Source: Podospora pseudoanserina (taxonomy: Eukaryota > Ascomycota > Sordariomycetes > Sordariales > Podosporaceae). Taken from it: 64,000 bases of DNA. The translations under genes and the position numbers were made by a program. Below the pieces are notes generated by a model. That model was given only the letters and a program-made list of their open reading frames with translations. It was not told the origin of the DNA and did not search any database. Below, one piece after another: positions 44,946 through 56,653 of this stretch (its first letter is position 1; every line of letters begins with the position of its first letter). The stretch covers positions 2,976,001 through 3,040,000 of the forward strand of contig NC_085925.1 of the NCBI RefSeq assembly GCF_035222485.1. Reading direction: 5' to 3'.

Positions 44946-45830
44946 TTTTGGATGTGATACGATGGTTGTTTGGATACCGTTCGATCGCTTCTCGGATGTG
45001 GATTGATGATGATCGGGGCGAGGTTGGGAATATTGGATGTCGATGTCTTGGCAGTTGAAGTCATGGAGTGGGATATCAAATGGGCTATGGCGCAAGGCCT
45101 GATCTTTCGAGTGTTGCTGCATTCGAATTCGGGAATATCTTGAATGAATTCGCCATCATTGAAGGCTGATCGTCTTTTTGCTTGCCGTTTGCTGTGCAGG
45201 AGGCCTTTCTGCCTTCTGTTCTGGGATTATTCTTCTTTCGAGAATCGGCAACAAAATGCCGTGCCGCAGCATCTTCATCCCACCGGTATGCCTGACATTT
45301 GGATGGAGGATTTATGAGCGTCATTATTCATATACAAAAGCTTCGAGAATGACGTTCTGAAGACTTGGCAAGGTTACATTGCTGGGCAGATTTCAGGCTT
45401 TGTTCTGGTGTTGGTTCTTTGGGTTTCGCACTGCACCAAGACAATAGTGGCACACAATGATTGGCTACAAGGTACGGATCTTCTTCCCAAGGTGACACTT
45501 GGAATGACAAACACAGCCAAACTGAGCCACGGCAGTGCAAGGGGCGCAAAGGTGGATTTTGTATTGGCCAGCGATCACACACCCCTGCTCAGCCTCCTTC
45601 ACTTTGCCCCGAAGACCTGCGTGATGGACAGGGGTTCGATACAGCACATTTGCGGTGGTGTTGGAGCTAAAAAGGACCCTGCCGCCCCATCTCCCCCGCC
45701 TTTTGGAGTCCTGGAGCTACCACTATTTACTATTTCGACATCTTTCATCTGGTACACTGATACCATATTGGATTATTTACCAGCGGCCTAGCACAATCAT
45801 CTCATCAACATCTGACGCACATCTGACACC
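44946..45830. other. Intergenic region
   Basis: Nearly 900 bp with no recognised gene; its right end (CAT/CAACATCTGACGCACATC) is the leader of the membrane-protein gene at 45831. Confidence 0.45.
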
Positions 45831-47029
45831 ATGTCGCTCCTTGAAAGGCGGGAAGGCCTCGCAGTCACTGCGGGCCTGACTGGCATCACCTTGACACCGC
45901 TGGTCGGGGTGATGGTGTTGAGCTTCCGCCGTGTCATCCGTCACTCGCAAGCTATTAAAATCGCCAACTTGTTATTCCGAATCGCGCTGCCAGTATACAT
46001 CATGTATGTCCAGCCGCCTCTGTCATACGTCGTCTGATTAGGTACTAAGAGCAATCTGTTAATGCAGCGGCGTGATTCTCTACACATCCTATGCGGCCGT
46101 CGTTGCAGCTGGAACAGCAACTTACCGTACCGAGCTTCTACTCGGGCTCATGTCGAGTCTCTTCTTGGCTTCTGGCGTTATTCTTCTCACAAGCTCGATA
46201 TACCTCACCGCACTTGCCGCGCTCTACATCGCGATGGGTAGAACAAAATGGTGGTCATGGCTGAGACTTGATACACTACTGGGCGCCGGTCTCTTGTTTA
46301 TTCTGCTCATTGCCTATTGGGGCATGAATCTTTCAGACGTTGTCGAGGGCAGCTCGAGCACGTACCGGACATGGAGGATGCGGTGGCTGCTGGTTGTGAT
46401 CGACTTGACGCTGTCGGTGATGTCTCTCGGCGTTGTTGGGATTGCGTTGTATGCGCTGCCGAAGTTGAAGAGGTTGAATCAAATCCCGCTTGGCAAGGTC
46501 AGTGCATTTTCACCCAAGTACGCTTTCATGCTGAGACTAACCTTATCATCAGCTGCCGGTGTTGTTGGTAATTGCTGCTTTCCTCTGGGCTTTCACCGTG
46601 GTCTACGGCTTAGCCACCACCATCAAGAGTATTACCGATGAGTGGGAAGAAGACGAATGGGTTGCTAACCGTGTGATCTTCCCGCTGTTTGGTCCTTGGG
46701 TCACCAGTGCTGTTGTTTGCCTACTGTACTTGATCCTTCACAGCCCGGTCTGGTCTGATCCGGCTGCCATCCCGGCTGATGGGAGACACGGCCCTACACA
46801 GCCATACTATGGGCCTCAGCAGGGGAATCCTCAGATGGGCTACCAGCAGCAGCCGTACCAGCCCGGTTATGCGCCGCCGCATAACCCATCTGGTTACCCA
46901 CAACAGCCTCAGCAATATCAGCAACCGCAGTATCCTGCGCAAGGGTATCAGCATACGCAGTCACCTGCTTCGTCGTTGCCAGTGTATGCTGATGGGAATC
47001 AGAACCCGCATGTCACCAATGTCAAATAG
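45831..47029 (+). CDS. Seven-helix fungal membrane protein with a Pro/Gln/Tyr-rich tail
   Basis: Three exons: 45831-46003, 46068-46497 and 46553-47029 (359 aa). Around seven hydrophobic segments run from LAVTAGLTGITLTPLVGVMV to FGPWVTSAVVCLLYLILHSP. The C-terminal 90 residues are rich in Pro, Gln, Tyr and Gly (QPYYGPQQGNPQMGYQQQPY). Such tails occur in fungal membrane sensors and can bind WW or clathrin-adaptor proteins, but no specific motif is clear. I recognise the general pattern of uncharacterised ascomycete seven-helix proteins, not a named family. Helix count and topology are estimates from reading. No N-terminal signal peptide is needed because helix 1 starts early. Confidence 0.82.
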
Positions 47030-47660
47030 ACGCCAGATTGGGTAACTTGGCTTTGTAAAGTACATGTTGTGTCGAAGGATGGAAGTCGGCTTTTGGACTT
47101 GGAAGGGATTTAGCGTTGGGTTTTGTTGGATACCCCCTCTTGTTGACATTGTCTATGTTGATGCAGTCCTGCGGTTTAGATAACTTTGTGTCTCAGTATA
47201 AATAATTGGAAATATCATCTTGTGCAAAATACTGTCCCTTTGCCCATTGTGAACCAACTGTGTCCTTAGTCTTTGGGGACATTCATCCTGTCAAGAAGTT
47301 CCATGGATGCGAATCCCTCGTGATCGAGCCGTGCACGTTTCAGCAACGGTCACACAGCATGAATCTGGATTTCTCCTCTTTCCAAAACCCCTTTTGATTG
47401 GCCTTCAACGCGCCGTTTGGCTCCTGTGGCTGTCGTCGGCCCGAGAAATGCGCACCAGCAAACCCAAGTTGCGTCATTGGACGTGGTGACGTCACCACAA
47501 AGCCCAGGCTTCCCATCTAGCCATCGTCGTATAATGCGGGGTTTGGTCCTCCCCTCCCCTTCTTCTTCTTGGCCTGCGCAAAAAAACATCAACGATCAAC
47601 GGCCAACCGAACCAAAAAAGATCATTCTATTGACATTGCATTGACCGCCACACAGAAAAA
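47030..47660. other. Intergenic region
   Basis: Terminator of the 45.8-kb gene and promoter of the small PLDc_N gene. Nothing else seen. Confidence 0.5.
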
Positions 47661-48054
47661 ATGATCTCCAACGCACTCTTCTCGACCCTCCTCGCCCAGC
47701 TGTGCTGGTTCGCGACGTTTGCGCTCGCCGCGCCGGTTGACACGGTCCATGTCGAGGGTGGTAACGCGTGGCAGTATGGGACTGGTGGTGGGATTATTGG
47801 TCTGATTGTCTTGATTCTGGATATCATTGTCTTCAGTAGGTCTTCTTGCGTTGCGAGTTGTTGGGTGGGAGTATGCTAACCACTCGGCAACAACAGTTGA
47901 GGTCTTCCAGTCTAGCAGACCCCCCTCGTCCAAGCTTCTCTGGTCGCTGGTTGTGTTCCTCTTCCCTGTTGTTGGCATGATTATTTACTACGTCTTCTCG
48001 AACCGCTCGGCTCACAACAGCAGGAATGGATATGAGACTTTGACGCAGGGTTAA
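47661..48054 (+). CDS. Small membrane protein with a PLDc_N (cardiolipin-synthase N-terminal) domain
   Basis: Two exons, 47661-47835 and 47897-48054 (110 aa). After a signal-like N-terminus (MISNALFSTLLAQLCWFATF, cleavage likely after LAA) come two helices, GGGIIGLIVLILDIIVFIEV and LLWSLVVFLFPVVGMIIYYV, ending with the family motif FSNR. This two-helix unit is the PLDc_N domain found at the N-terminus of bacterial cardiolipin synthases and as a stand-alone protein in fungi. The catalytic PLD domain is absent, so lipid synthesis is not implied. Function unknown, probably in the secretory-pathway or plasma membrane. Confidence 0.88.
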
Positions 48055-48373
48055 GGGAGGATGATGTCGGGCGTGAGGATGAGAGAGAGGGAGAGGGTGG
48101 AAGGAAGTGGGAGTAATAATGAGAGGATAATGATACCGGGAGACCTGCACAAACGAGATTGGGAGGAGACGACAACACGCATGGATGAACTTTACAGGCA
48201 GCTTTTGCGCATGGAGTTGGGTTGTAGCTGGATCATGGCTTACATAATTATATGAATGCGAACGATGCATACTCTTTTACATGGGCCCCTTTCTTCTTTT
48301 GTTCTGGACCGAAACACAGCTTGCGGGATGGGGGTTGCCTTGCAGTTTTGCTACTTCGAACTTGGCTGACGCA
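48055..48373. other. Short convergent intergenic region
   Basis: Both flanking genes end here; only terminator sequence is expected. Nothing else seen. Confidence 0.5.
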
Positions 48374-50169
48374 TCAGTTCGGTGCCCATCTTTTGACCAC
48401 AGGCTTCAACCCATCATCGAAACCTCCTTCAAACACAGCACGATAGCCACCATCCAGATTCACCGCATTATACCCGTCCTGCTTCAATATCCTGTACCCC
48501 AGATAGCCCCGGTATCCAACCTGGCAATAACTGATGATGGGCTTGTCCTTGGGCACCTCGTCCAACCTCTTCCTCAAATCACCCAAGGGAATGTTGACAG
48601 CCCCATCAATATGCCCACTCGCAAACTCCTTGGGCGACCGGACATCCAACAAAAAGTAATCCTCCAAGCTCTTCCTCCTCCCCTTTGACGTCTCAAACGC
48701 AAAGTCGGCAGCGTGGACAATCTCCACATCCCCCCTCAGCACATTCCCAGCCACGAACCCAGCCATATTCACCGCGTCCTTTGCGCTCCCAAAAGGAGGC
48801 GCATACGCCAGCTCCAGATGCTCCAGATCTTCGACCGTCATCCCCGCCGTCAGCGCCACGGCCAAAACATCAGTCTGCTTGTCCACGCCTGCGTTCTCCG
48901 GCCCGGTGACCTGGCCCCCAAGCAGCTTTCCGTTTTTGAGATCAAAGTGGATCTTGACCGTAAGTCGGCACGAGCCGGGATAGTAACCGGCGTGGTTGAC
49001 CGGGTGGACGGTGACCCAGTCGTGGTTGCTACCACTAATCTCGTCAAGCTGGTGGGCGCTTAGCCCTGTCATGCCGACTGCTTTTCCAAAGACCTTGCAG
49101 ACCCATGTGCCGATGTTGCCCCGGTATTTCGTCTCCTTCCCGCAGATGTGATCGGCTGCTAGACGACCCTGTCGGTTTGCCGGTCCGGCGAGGGCGAGCA
49201 TTTTGTTCTTGTCTGGGTGGTCGAGGCCGAGGAGGAGGAGGTTGGGGGTTTCGACCATGTCGCCTACCGCGTAGATGTTTGGGTCCGAGGTCTGCATGTG
49301 CTCGTTTACTGTGAGGCCTGTTTTGCCGGTTTTGAGACCGGCGGCTTGGGGGATGGAGAGGCGGGCGCGGACGCCGGCTGCCATGATGACGAGCTCGGCG
49401 GGGATTTGTTGGCCAGAGGGGGCGAGCTCGACCTCTTGGGGGAGGATTTTGGTGACTGTGGCGTTGGTGATGAGGTTTACGCCGTGGGCGTTGAGTTCTT
49501 TTTCTAGGGGGTAGACCATGTCTGCGTCTGCGGGGGGGAAGATGTGGGATAGGCGTTCGATGATGGTCACTTCTAGGCCTAGGAGACGGAGGTTTTCGGC
49601 GGCTTCGAGGCCGATGAAGGCGCCGCCTATTACGGCGACGGTTTTCACGCTGTGGGTTTTGATGTGTTCTTTGATGGAGTCAAGATCGCCCAAGGTGGTG
49701 AGGTGGAATACCTGGTTTCCATCCCCGCCTTCGATGCCTTTTGGTGTGATCGGCTCTGCTCCGAGGGCTAGGACGAGTTTATCGTAGGGCATGATGTCCT
49801 TCTGTCCACTGATTCGATCATTGACAAGGACTGTTTTGTTTTGTCGGTCGATGGAGACAAGTTCGGTGTTGATTTTGACGTCGACGTTGAACCACGAGGC
49901 GATTTTCTCGGGAGTTTGAACGTGTAGTGCGTCGTCTGTGGGGATGACGCCAGAGAGGGCGTAGGGGATGCCGCAGTTGGCGTAGGAGATGTAAGGCCCG
50001 CGTTCGAGGACGGTGATGGGGGTGTGTTCGGAGAGGCCTGGTGATTGTTAGCCGCTTTGTGGTGGAATGTTAGTATGGATGGAAATTACTTACGGCGGAG
50101 GCGCGTTGCGCAGGACATGCCGCCTGCTACGCCGCCGGCGATGATGATTCTTTTCGGGGTGGTAGACAT
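48374..50169 (-). CDS. CoA-disulfide reductase-like flavoprotein fused to a rhodanese domain
   Basis: Two exons read leftwards: 50169-50094 and 50037-48374 (579 aa). The N-terminal FAD motif is RIIIAGGVAGGMSCATRLRR, followed by the redox Cys motif SYANCGIPYALSG, which matches the SFxxC active site of CoA-disulfide reductases and NADH oxidases. The NAD(P)H motif is VAVIGGAFIGLEAAENLRLL and the second FAD motif is IYAVGDMVET. The dimerisation domain (KVFGKAVGMTGLSAHQLDE) leads to AYAPPFGSAKDAVNMAGFVA. A rhodanese domain ends the protein (FLLDVRSPKEFASGHIDGAV, active Cys in SYCQVGYRGYLGYRIL). Known fused proteins of this type are mainly bacterial and reduce CoA disulfides or persulfides. The rhodanese suggests handling of sulfane sulfur. 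Probably cytosolic, because no targeting peptide is evident. Confidence 0.93.
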
Positions 50170-51527
50170 CGTGGCTGCTGGTATGGAGTCTGGCGAGTGA
50201 AGCTGGGGTTCGGAGCAGCTTGTGGTTGGACGGTCGGCCTGGAATTGCGATGAAATCTCAGGTTGGGTGTCGGTTTTAATCCAGTGTGCTTTGACACATG
50301 CCGTTCGACTTTTCTGTGGTGATGTCGTCACTGTATCGTGGAGTCTGCATGTGCGGTGTGAAGGTCAGAGCACGCACCGCCCAGAAAGTGGTGTCATCCC
50401 ATCTTTCAGACTGCTGGGTAACTGAGCGTGGAAAGATGAGGCGAAGGCAGCTGGTTGAGATCACCGTTTTTCAAATGACCACCGGAATTCCGAATTGTTT
50501 GTCGGAGATCATGAAGAGGTGAATAAGAATATGGAGATGATAATGATGGACGCAAGAAAATTCAACGGCTGAAGGTAGAAAAGAAAACGATGAGGAACAC
50601 GGGGAAAGAGATCGAAAAAGGCCAAAAAGTCAAGCCTAACAGAATGCCCGTCCTCGTTTCGAACGAGGCACCTCCAACGCCCACTATCCTTCCGCCGCGG
50701 ATGAAGTGCCAGAAGGGTCCATGGGAAACAGTGCAGTGTGCTACACAATTACACCATGAATAGTTGTGCCTGTTGAATGGAAGGTGCTCAAAACCGCTAT
50801 AAGTATTGACAGTAGAGCACGCTGCAGACCCTTTTGTCTCCAGCAGAGGATGTGGAGGTTCGAGTAATTTGACACTGAGCAGTTTCCCAAACATATCCAT
50901 GTGGTCTCTACGTGTTTCAAGTGAATCATTGACTCGGAAGTCGACCTTATGGCCGATGTTGTCCACATGCCCCCGTTACGATATGATGGCAATAGCAAAA
51001 CTCCTGAAGCGTTCTATAGGCTCTTCACACACCCTGAGTTCAATTTGCTCGAGAACGGCCCCCAGTTACTGCTTGTTTTCTGCCAAGTTTTGGTCATCGC
51101 AGGACTAACGCATGATTGTTGCGAGTTTTGAATGTACAGGCCACCACCAACCTCTCTTTTCTGTTCCAATCACTTCAACGCGAAATTGGACTTGGCTCAA
51201 TAATCTTTGGGACTATGCAACGCTCAATGTGCAAGCTGCAGTACACACCATACCTGAGTAATCTAGTCTCGTCCTGGCCAGCTGGGCCGCCGAGTTTCAC
51301 TTTTGTAGCTTGCCAAGATGTGGGGGTCAGTTGGTTTGATCCGACTCTGAGGATATGGCAATGTGTATATGAGTAAGGCTTGGACACCATCTGCAGTTTT
51401 ACAATGAGGTTCCAGAAGAGTTGAAGGCTTTGCCTACCAAGTCAAACTACGACCAAAAGATAGACTGCATCGGATTTGTGATGTACCGAAATACCTCTCC
51501 AGTCCACAATCCGCCGCCTCATCAGGC
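50170..51527. other. Intergenic region with a Pol III-like element
   Basis: Contains the structured element at 50624-50757 (listed separately). Elsewhere short frames are not convincing. The 3' part is the promoter and leader of the LITAF-like gene. Confidence 0.45.
50624..50757 (-). repeat. Pol III-like structured element, copy A
   Basis: Read leftwards: an A-box-like ATGGTGTAATTGTGTAGCAC (50757-50738), a conserved core (GGACCCTTCTGGCACTTCATCC, 50720-50699), then a perfect T-arm hairpin CCTCG/CGAGG around loop TTCGAAA (50668-50652) embedded in an outer stem (GTGCC/GGCAT), and a TTTTT terminator (50628-50624) just after GGCTTGAC. The second copy at 56654-56792 has the same order. The A box resembles Gln-type tRNAs, but no acceptor stem forms. 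Either a tRNA-derived SINE or a small Pol III RNA. Confidence 0.5.
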
Positions 51528-52277
51528 ATGGCCAACCTACAACAGTCAACCGACATGATTCCTATGCAACCAATACAAAATCACGGCACGAATCTAAGCC
51601 GAATGGGTACATTCCCCACAGCTCTCCCGAATAGTTACATGTCAACTCACATTCCACAGTCCAGCGCCGCCAAAACCCCCATTGTCGCGCCACCACCGAT
51701 GCCACCATTATCAAGTCAACCATACTTCCACAACTCCCACAACTACCCCGGCCCCATCACTCGAAATCCCATGCTCTACAAGGATAGCAGCTCTTGGATA
51801 ACGGTATATCTGAAATGGGTAAACTGCCCCTACTGCCATGAGGTGGCCCCCGTGAAAAGAGTTATCAAATATGATTGGAGGTGTCTGCATTCTCCCTGAC
51901 AAGTGCCATGTACAGACACTAACATCAAACGTGCCTGCTGGCTCAGTCCCAAGATGTGGGGCAGCTGGATCCTCGGCTGCATCTTAACATTGTGCTGCAT
52001 GATCTTCTGTCGACGGACAAAAAACGACACCAAGGACTTCCACTGTGAGCGGTGCGGGACCAAGGTAGCGACGTTGCTTGTGGGGAGTAAGGAGATCAGA
52101 GTGTATGAACCAGATGGAAGGGAGTGGGAGTATCAGATTCCAAAGAACGACGACATGAAGACAAGCAAACAACAACAGGAAGAAGAATGGGCAGCAACAC
52201 AGATACGTCTGGCAACCCACATGGCCAATGTACAAGGCCAGGCGATTGGGAATCTGGCGGCGTTAAGTCCGACTTGA
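51528..52277 (+). CDS. LITAF-like zinc-ribbon protein
   Basis: Two exons, 51528-51880 and 51947-52277 (227 aa). The N-terminus is Pro/Gln/Asn-rich. The LITAF domain begins WVNCPYCHEVAPVKRVIKYD and, after the intron, passes through a membrane-inserting hydrophobic stretch (WGSWILGCILTLCCMIFCRR) to HCERCGTKVATLLVG. The two CxxC knuckles on either side of the hydrophobic loop are the family signature. LITAF proteins associate with endosome or lysosome membranes in animals; fungal members are uncharacterised. The first AG candidates in the intron lead to stops. Using the CTCAG at 51942-51946, behind the branch point ACACTAACA, gives DWSPKMWGSW in frame. Confident in the domain and fairly confident in the junction. 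Confidence 0.85.
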
Positions 52278-52966
52278 TGGACTTGACGGAGTAAAGCAAC
52301 CTTGACGTGCTTGAGCCTTTTCAAATATTGACGTCTACGTGATGAAGGCTCCTAAATCGAGGCAGCACGGAGTTGCGCTGTTGACGCGAAGCATAAGGCG
52401 GACCACACTAATGTAACCCTCTGACAACTGGTTCACATTGCCTGATACACCGACGCTTTCCCCGTATGCTTGAGGGGTATCGTCCCAGCTACCTCGGGGT
52501 ATTTCGCTTGCGTGTGCTGCTGAACTAGGGGTTTGCCGCTCGTGCGCGCATCGAACTGTGGCGAGTTTGAGCTTTCGAACGGCTTCGAAAATGAGAGACA
52601 GGATGGAGGCTGGGATGGAGTACACCCAAGGGAGAAAAATTAGATGGTGAACTGAACAGTAACTACAAGTTCCCGATTGTGTGGGGAGCGATAAACTAAG
52701 GGAGGGCTGCAGATATATGAACGATTTTTGTCCTAAAATTAGCGGCGAATCCTTCACCAAGCCACTATTCGCTTTTCAACTACATCATCAGCCACATAGG
52801 TGTCGGTCTCCCATTCGGACTCTGAACACAGCCACGATGGTGAGAGGACGCTGTAAGTAAGCGCTGATTTTCCACTGAGGGCACTCAGCTATATAATACC
52901 CCATTTCAACCATTTTTCGTTCCAGGTGAAACACTTGGCTTATAATTGAAGCCCACACCAAATCTC
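52278..52966. other. Intergenic region with a probable 5'-UTR intron
   Basis: An intron-like segment (GTAAGT at 52853 to TTCCAG at 52925) precedes the BTB gene. A short upstream ATG at about 52837 (MVRGRC, then splice) ends a few codons after splicing and cannot be joined in frame to the main start, so the BTB gene probably has a spliced leader. Otherwise nothing is seen. Confidence 0.45.
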
Positions 52967-53814
52967 ATGACAATGGATTCCAATGTCCCTGTCCCCGTTG
53001 ACCATCAATTGGCGCCACCACAATACAACGAACTCATTAGCAACCCCCTCGAAAAAATAACTCTGGACGTTGGCGGCCATAAATTTACTACAACAATCAA
53101 TAGTCTCACCACCAAGAGTTTTTTTTTCAAGCTGCTTCTGCAAGGTGATTGGAGGTCTTCTTTGCAGGAAGATCAAAGCATCTTCATCGACTCGGATCCA
53201 GAAGCATTCCGGCACATTCTCCAGTATCTGCGGCGCGGTGTGTTCCCATTGCTCTATGACCAGAAAAAGGGGCACAACTACAAGCTCTACGCCGATATCT
53301 TAGCCGAGGCAAAACATTTCGGCATCCCCAAGTTAGAATGCTGGCTCAACGATCAGCTGTACTTGCGCTGCATCACCAGCTCAACGGTGTGGAGTTCCGC
53401 ATACAAGAATGATAGGATTCCGACTGGGTTTCAAACGACATCAATCTGGGGTAGCGATGTCACCTCCACACAGCTCGTGCAACAGGACGTCAACACCGTC
53501 AAGACACCTATCTGTCCTCATCTTGCTGAGGATCGAAGCCCGTGCCCGAGGCGGTCTTGCTACCTTTCCTTGGGAACAATGCAGGATAATGTCGAGAAAT
53601 ATCGTTGGGCCGAAGTCGGTAGGTCGATCAGGTTCATTCAAGGATGGTGTAGTGACTCAGGGTAAGTTGTTGATCTATAGCCAGACCTTCATTTCAAGGG
53701 CTTGACCGCTAACGCTATATCAGCAAGGAGTTTATGGAACACTGGGGGCGAGTTTCTCGGGTAGCATCTCCCCCAATGCCGGAGTCTCAGCGTACAGTCC
53801 AGACTAAGCAGTGA
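52967..53814 (+). CDS. BTB/POZ (KCTD-type T1) domain protein
   Basis: Two exons, 52967-53661 and 53724-53814 (261 aa). The domain spans about residues 23-125: KITLDVGGHKFTTTINSLTT, SFFFKLLLQGDWRSSLQEDQ, FIDSDPEAFRHILQYLRRGV and YADILAEAKHFGIPKLECWL. This is the T1/KCTD form of BTB, which usually makes tetramers or pentamers and often serves as a Cullin-3 substrate adaptor. The rest has no known domain. A second ATG lies two codons on; the first was kept. The final intron (GTAAGT...TATCAG) restores a short C-terminal exon ending QRTVQTKQ. Functional partners are unknown. The next gene encodes an F-box protein; no functional link is implied. Confidence 0.88.
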
Positions 53815-54332
53815 TGCGAGTAGCAACAACAGACGTAGCATTTTGTTCGAGGACAAGGGGAATTGTGCCGGCAGTGACTGTATTGACAGGGTTGGTACAT
53901 TGGAAGGGTCTTTACATTTGAAATGGCAACTGCTGTATTTTGTTAAGCTAGCCCGGTATTGATAACCTGAGAGACTTTCCTTAGTTTATTTTCTTTAATT
54001 TTAGATATCTATGACTTATAAAACCCAAAGCAAGGCCCATTGTGGGGTTTGTTTGAAGAAGGCACCATTTTTCCCCATTACATCATAGCCCTCTTGCTCA
54101 AAGAGCCCAACAGGGATAAGATAAACTGCCATTTAGCCTTTCTGAATCCGTGGGTTGCGTGTTGGTTCGTTTTGAAGCAGGGGAAAGAGATTCCGCTTGG
54201 TCGACGTCTCATTGGCTCAGGCGGCCCCACCTCCAGGCAGTCGCCCCTATAAAAGGGACATCTGCTCTTCCCAGCAACAACAGATAACGGTCGACCATTT
54301 AAATCTTGACATCCCCACCAATTTTTTTCATC
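53815..54332. other. Intergenic region, promoter of the F-box gene
   Basis: Includes the TATA element at 54246-54257 (separate entry). No other gene. Confidence 0.5.
54246..54257 (+). promoter_or_regulatory. TATA box of the F-box gene
   Basis: CCTATAAAAGGG lies 75 bp upstream of the ATG at 54333, within a near-palindromic CCC...GGG frame. A start site near 54285 and a leader of about 50 nt are expected. Confidence 0.55.
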
Positions 54333-56408
54333 ATGTTCGAACGTCTCCCTGAGGAGCTTCTTAGAGAAGTCGCTAGAGGGTTTCGTATTCAAGATTTCAG
54401 AAATCTCTCTCTCGTCTCCAAGACCTTCCACGCCATATGGACACCCAGGTTCTGGAGAACACTGTGTGTCGACACTGCTGGCTCAACAGGCCGACCGTCT
54501 TCTTTCAACATCAAACAGATCGAAGAGTGCGCCCATGCGCTTCAGAATGCTTCTTCTTCCATACAGAATGTCTCCGCCGTTGTGTTTCGACGGGACACTC
54601 GATGGAAGCTGTGGGACTATGAGAAGGAGGAAGACTGGCCCAACGTCGCCTGCCTGCACCGGCAGCCGCCCCCAGAGGATCTTAACTACTGGAGAGGCTT
54701 GCAACGAGCAGCGCCAGTCGCCGGATGGTCATTCGATCAGTGGTTCTACAGGAATCAGAGATGCATCGAGGCAAGTATAGAACGAATGGGTGAGCAGCTG
54801 GATTCCGACCCCATGGACGACATTGCCCTCGCTATACAATCTGTCATTGGACACATACCCGCTGGCCAACTCCAATCCTTCACCTGGGACTTGGCAACAT
54901 GCATTCCTCAGGCTGCTTTTGATAGTCTCTTCCAAGCGCAACCGCAACTCGAGTCTATCACATTGACGGCTGATGCCTGTTGCAAGGTTTCCCGTGAAAG
55001 CTTGCACCTTCCCTTCCGCCAACTCAAACGGGTCATCTTGAACTCATTACCACGATCTCATGTTGTACCAGTGCGAAGAATGCTGGGAACAAATAGAGGG
55101 CACCTGCGTGACCTTCAAATCGAGGAGTTGGTGCATGGGTGCTCTTTAGAAGAGCTCTTATATGGCGGAGAAGACTGCGAAGATGCAAGAGATAGGAAGT
55201 CGACAGACGAACGCAACGACAAACTGGTAGCGAATCCAACAGTGTCTTTCCCGTCACTAGTGACGCTGTCGTTGCGGAATATTGACTTGACCGAGAGCAT
55301 GGACCGGGCATTCAACGTCAGTGGCCTCACAGCACTTACACTACGCCAATGCTCACGGTCGAGCGAATTCTTGAAAGGAATCATGGCAAGGAACAGCCCG
55401 CTTCAGCTCAAGGCTTTAGAATTCCTGGCTGACTATGCGGACCGTGACGAGGATGAAGTCACGAACACACTAAACCATTTCCTCCTTTCATTCAAAGGCC
55501 TCGAAAAGCTTTACATCGGGTTGAAAAAGACCATCTACTATCCGGACAGCCGGGATAATTTTCATCCCCTATGGTCTACCGTTGGCTATCATGGCTCTAC
55601 GTTAAAGAATCTGGTGATTCACCCGCGAGGATCAATCAGGAGGACAGGTCGGACTTGCACGATGGGGGGCATCCAGAGAAATGTTGATTGGATTCATGAT
55701 GTCGTTGGAAAGCTCGATATTCCACAAGCGACCATTAGCAACTGGATGAAGGATCCTGCCACTCATCCCCTGTCGCCGCTCTCAAAGCTCGAATGCCTCG
55801 GCGTATCTTCGGACCCGTTTGCGAAAGCTACAACGCAGGATGGGGGATCCGAGCAATTTCTTGTATGTATCCTCAATGCCATCGCAGGACCGCACCTCCT
55901 AAGCATCGCTAACTGGTCGTCGACCGTGCAGATAACCCTCCTCAGGCCTTTCACCTCATCATCCCGCCGCCTCAAGCTCTTACATCTCCGGCAGACAGGC
56001 TCCAATAGAGAAGATCCATTTGGTTCGAAGGTTTTCATGTCGAGTGTCAGCCGACGGGTCAGCGGAGACAAAACCATTCCCGTCCCCCCTTCAAGAATGA
56101 TGGCATACCTTGACCCCGAATTTGCTCGGTTTCTCAATTGGGTCTTCGGGCAAGAGGGAATCTCCTCCCTTGAGGCCGTCGCGTTTGGGGATTTTGCCAA
56201 CGGCCACATGAGCGGTAAATACCTTCATAACATGTTTGCATGCCGCAGCAGTGATGTACGTCAGGGATATCGAGTGTTTGACTGTCGCTACAAGGTCCGT
56301 GAGCACGAATGGCGGGTCGTGGCGGATAAGTACGCTGACTTTTTGGAATCGTGCCCCGTCGGGCCGCGGGTGGAGAGTTGGGGGCATGGGTCGAGGTATC
56401 ATTTCTAA
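54333..56408 (+). CDS. F-box protein
   Basis: Single exon, 691 aa, ATG at 54333. The F-box opens the protein: MFERLPEELLREVARGFRIQ, then FRNLSLVSKTFHAIWTPRFW. The remainder is long and helix-rich with scattered leucine patterns (FPSLVTLSLRNIDLTESMDR, GLTALTLRQCSR, LQLKALEFLADYADRDEDEV) suggestive of degenerate leucine-rich repeats for substrate recognition. F-box proteins link targets to the SCF ubiquitin ligase via Skp1; the substrate is unknown. Fungi contain large, variable F-box sets and no orthologue is identified. Confidence 0.88.
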   Translation: MFERLPEELLREVARGFRIQDFRNLSLVSKTFHAIWTPRFWRTLCVDTAGSTGRPSSFNIKQIEECAHALQNASSSIQNVSAVVFRRDTRWKLWDYEKEEDWPNVACLHRQPPPEDLNYWRGLQRAAPVAGWSFDQWFYRNQRCIEASIERMGEQLDSDPMDDIALAIQSVIGHIPAGQLQSFTWDLATCIPQAAFDSLFQAQPQLESITLTADACCKVSRESLHLPFRQLKRVILNSLPRSHVVPVRRMLGTNRGHLRDLQIEELVHGCSLEELLYGGEDCEDARDRKSTDERNDKLVANPTVSFPSLVTLSLRNIDLTESMDRAFNVSGLTALTLRQCSRSSEFLKGIMARNSPLQLKALEFLADYADRDEDEVTNTLNHFLLSFKGLEKLYIGLKKTIYYPDSRDNFHPLWSTVGYHGSTLKNLVIHPRGSIRRTGRTCTMGGIQRNVDWIHDVVGKLDIPQATISNWMKDPATHPLSPLSKLECLGVSSDPFAKATTQDGGSEQFLVCILNAIAGPHLLSIANWSSTVQITLLRPFTSSSRRLKLLHLRQTGSNREDPFGSKVFMSSVSRRVSGDKTIPVPPSRMMAYLDPEFARFLNWVFGQEGISSLEAVAFGDFANGHMSGKYLHNMFACRSSDVRQGYRVFDCRYKVREHEWRVVADKYADFLESCPVGPRVESWGHGSRYHF

Positions 56409-56653
56409 TCGAGACCGCTTCTGTTTTGAGGAGGCAAGGGATTCGGGCTCTCGTAGATGTAAGTAGAATCTTTATCAACAGATACGATTATCCTTTCCAA
56501 ATGGTGATATGGAACTATAAAGACAGCTGCTCTTGAAGTGAACGACTAGACAAAAGAAGGTATCTATCAGATTCAACATAGCGATTTGGTAATAGGTAGG
56601 TAAGTGGTAATGAAGATGAGCATGAAAGAGTGGAGGAGAAAAGAAAAAACAAG

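Noticed and set aside
45632-45650. B-box-like GGGGTTCGATACAGC as part of a tRNA gene
   Set aside because: No A box or T stem around it.
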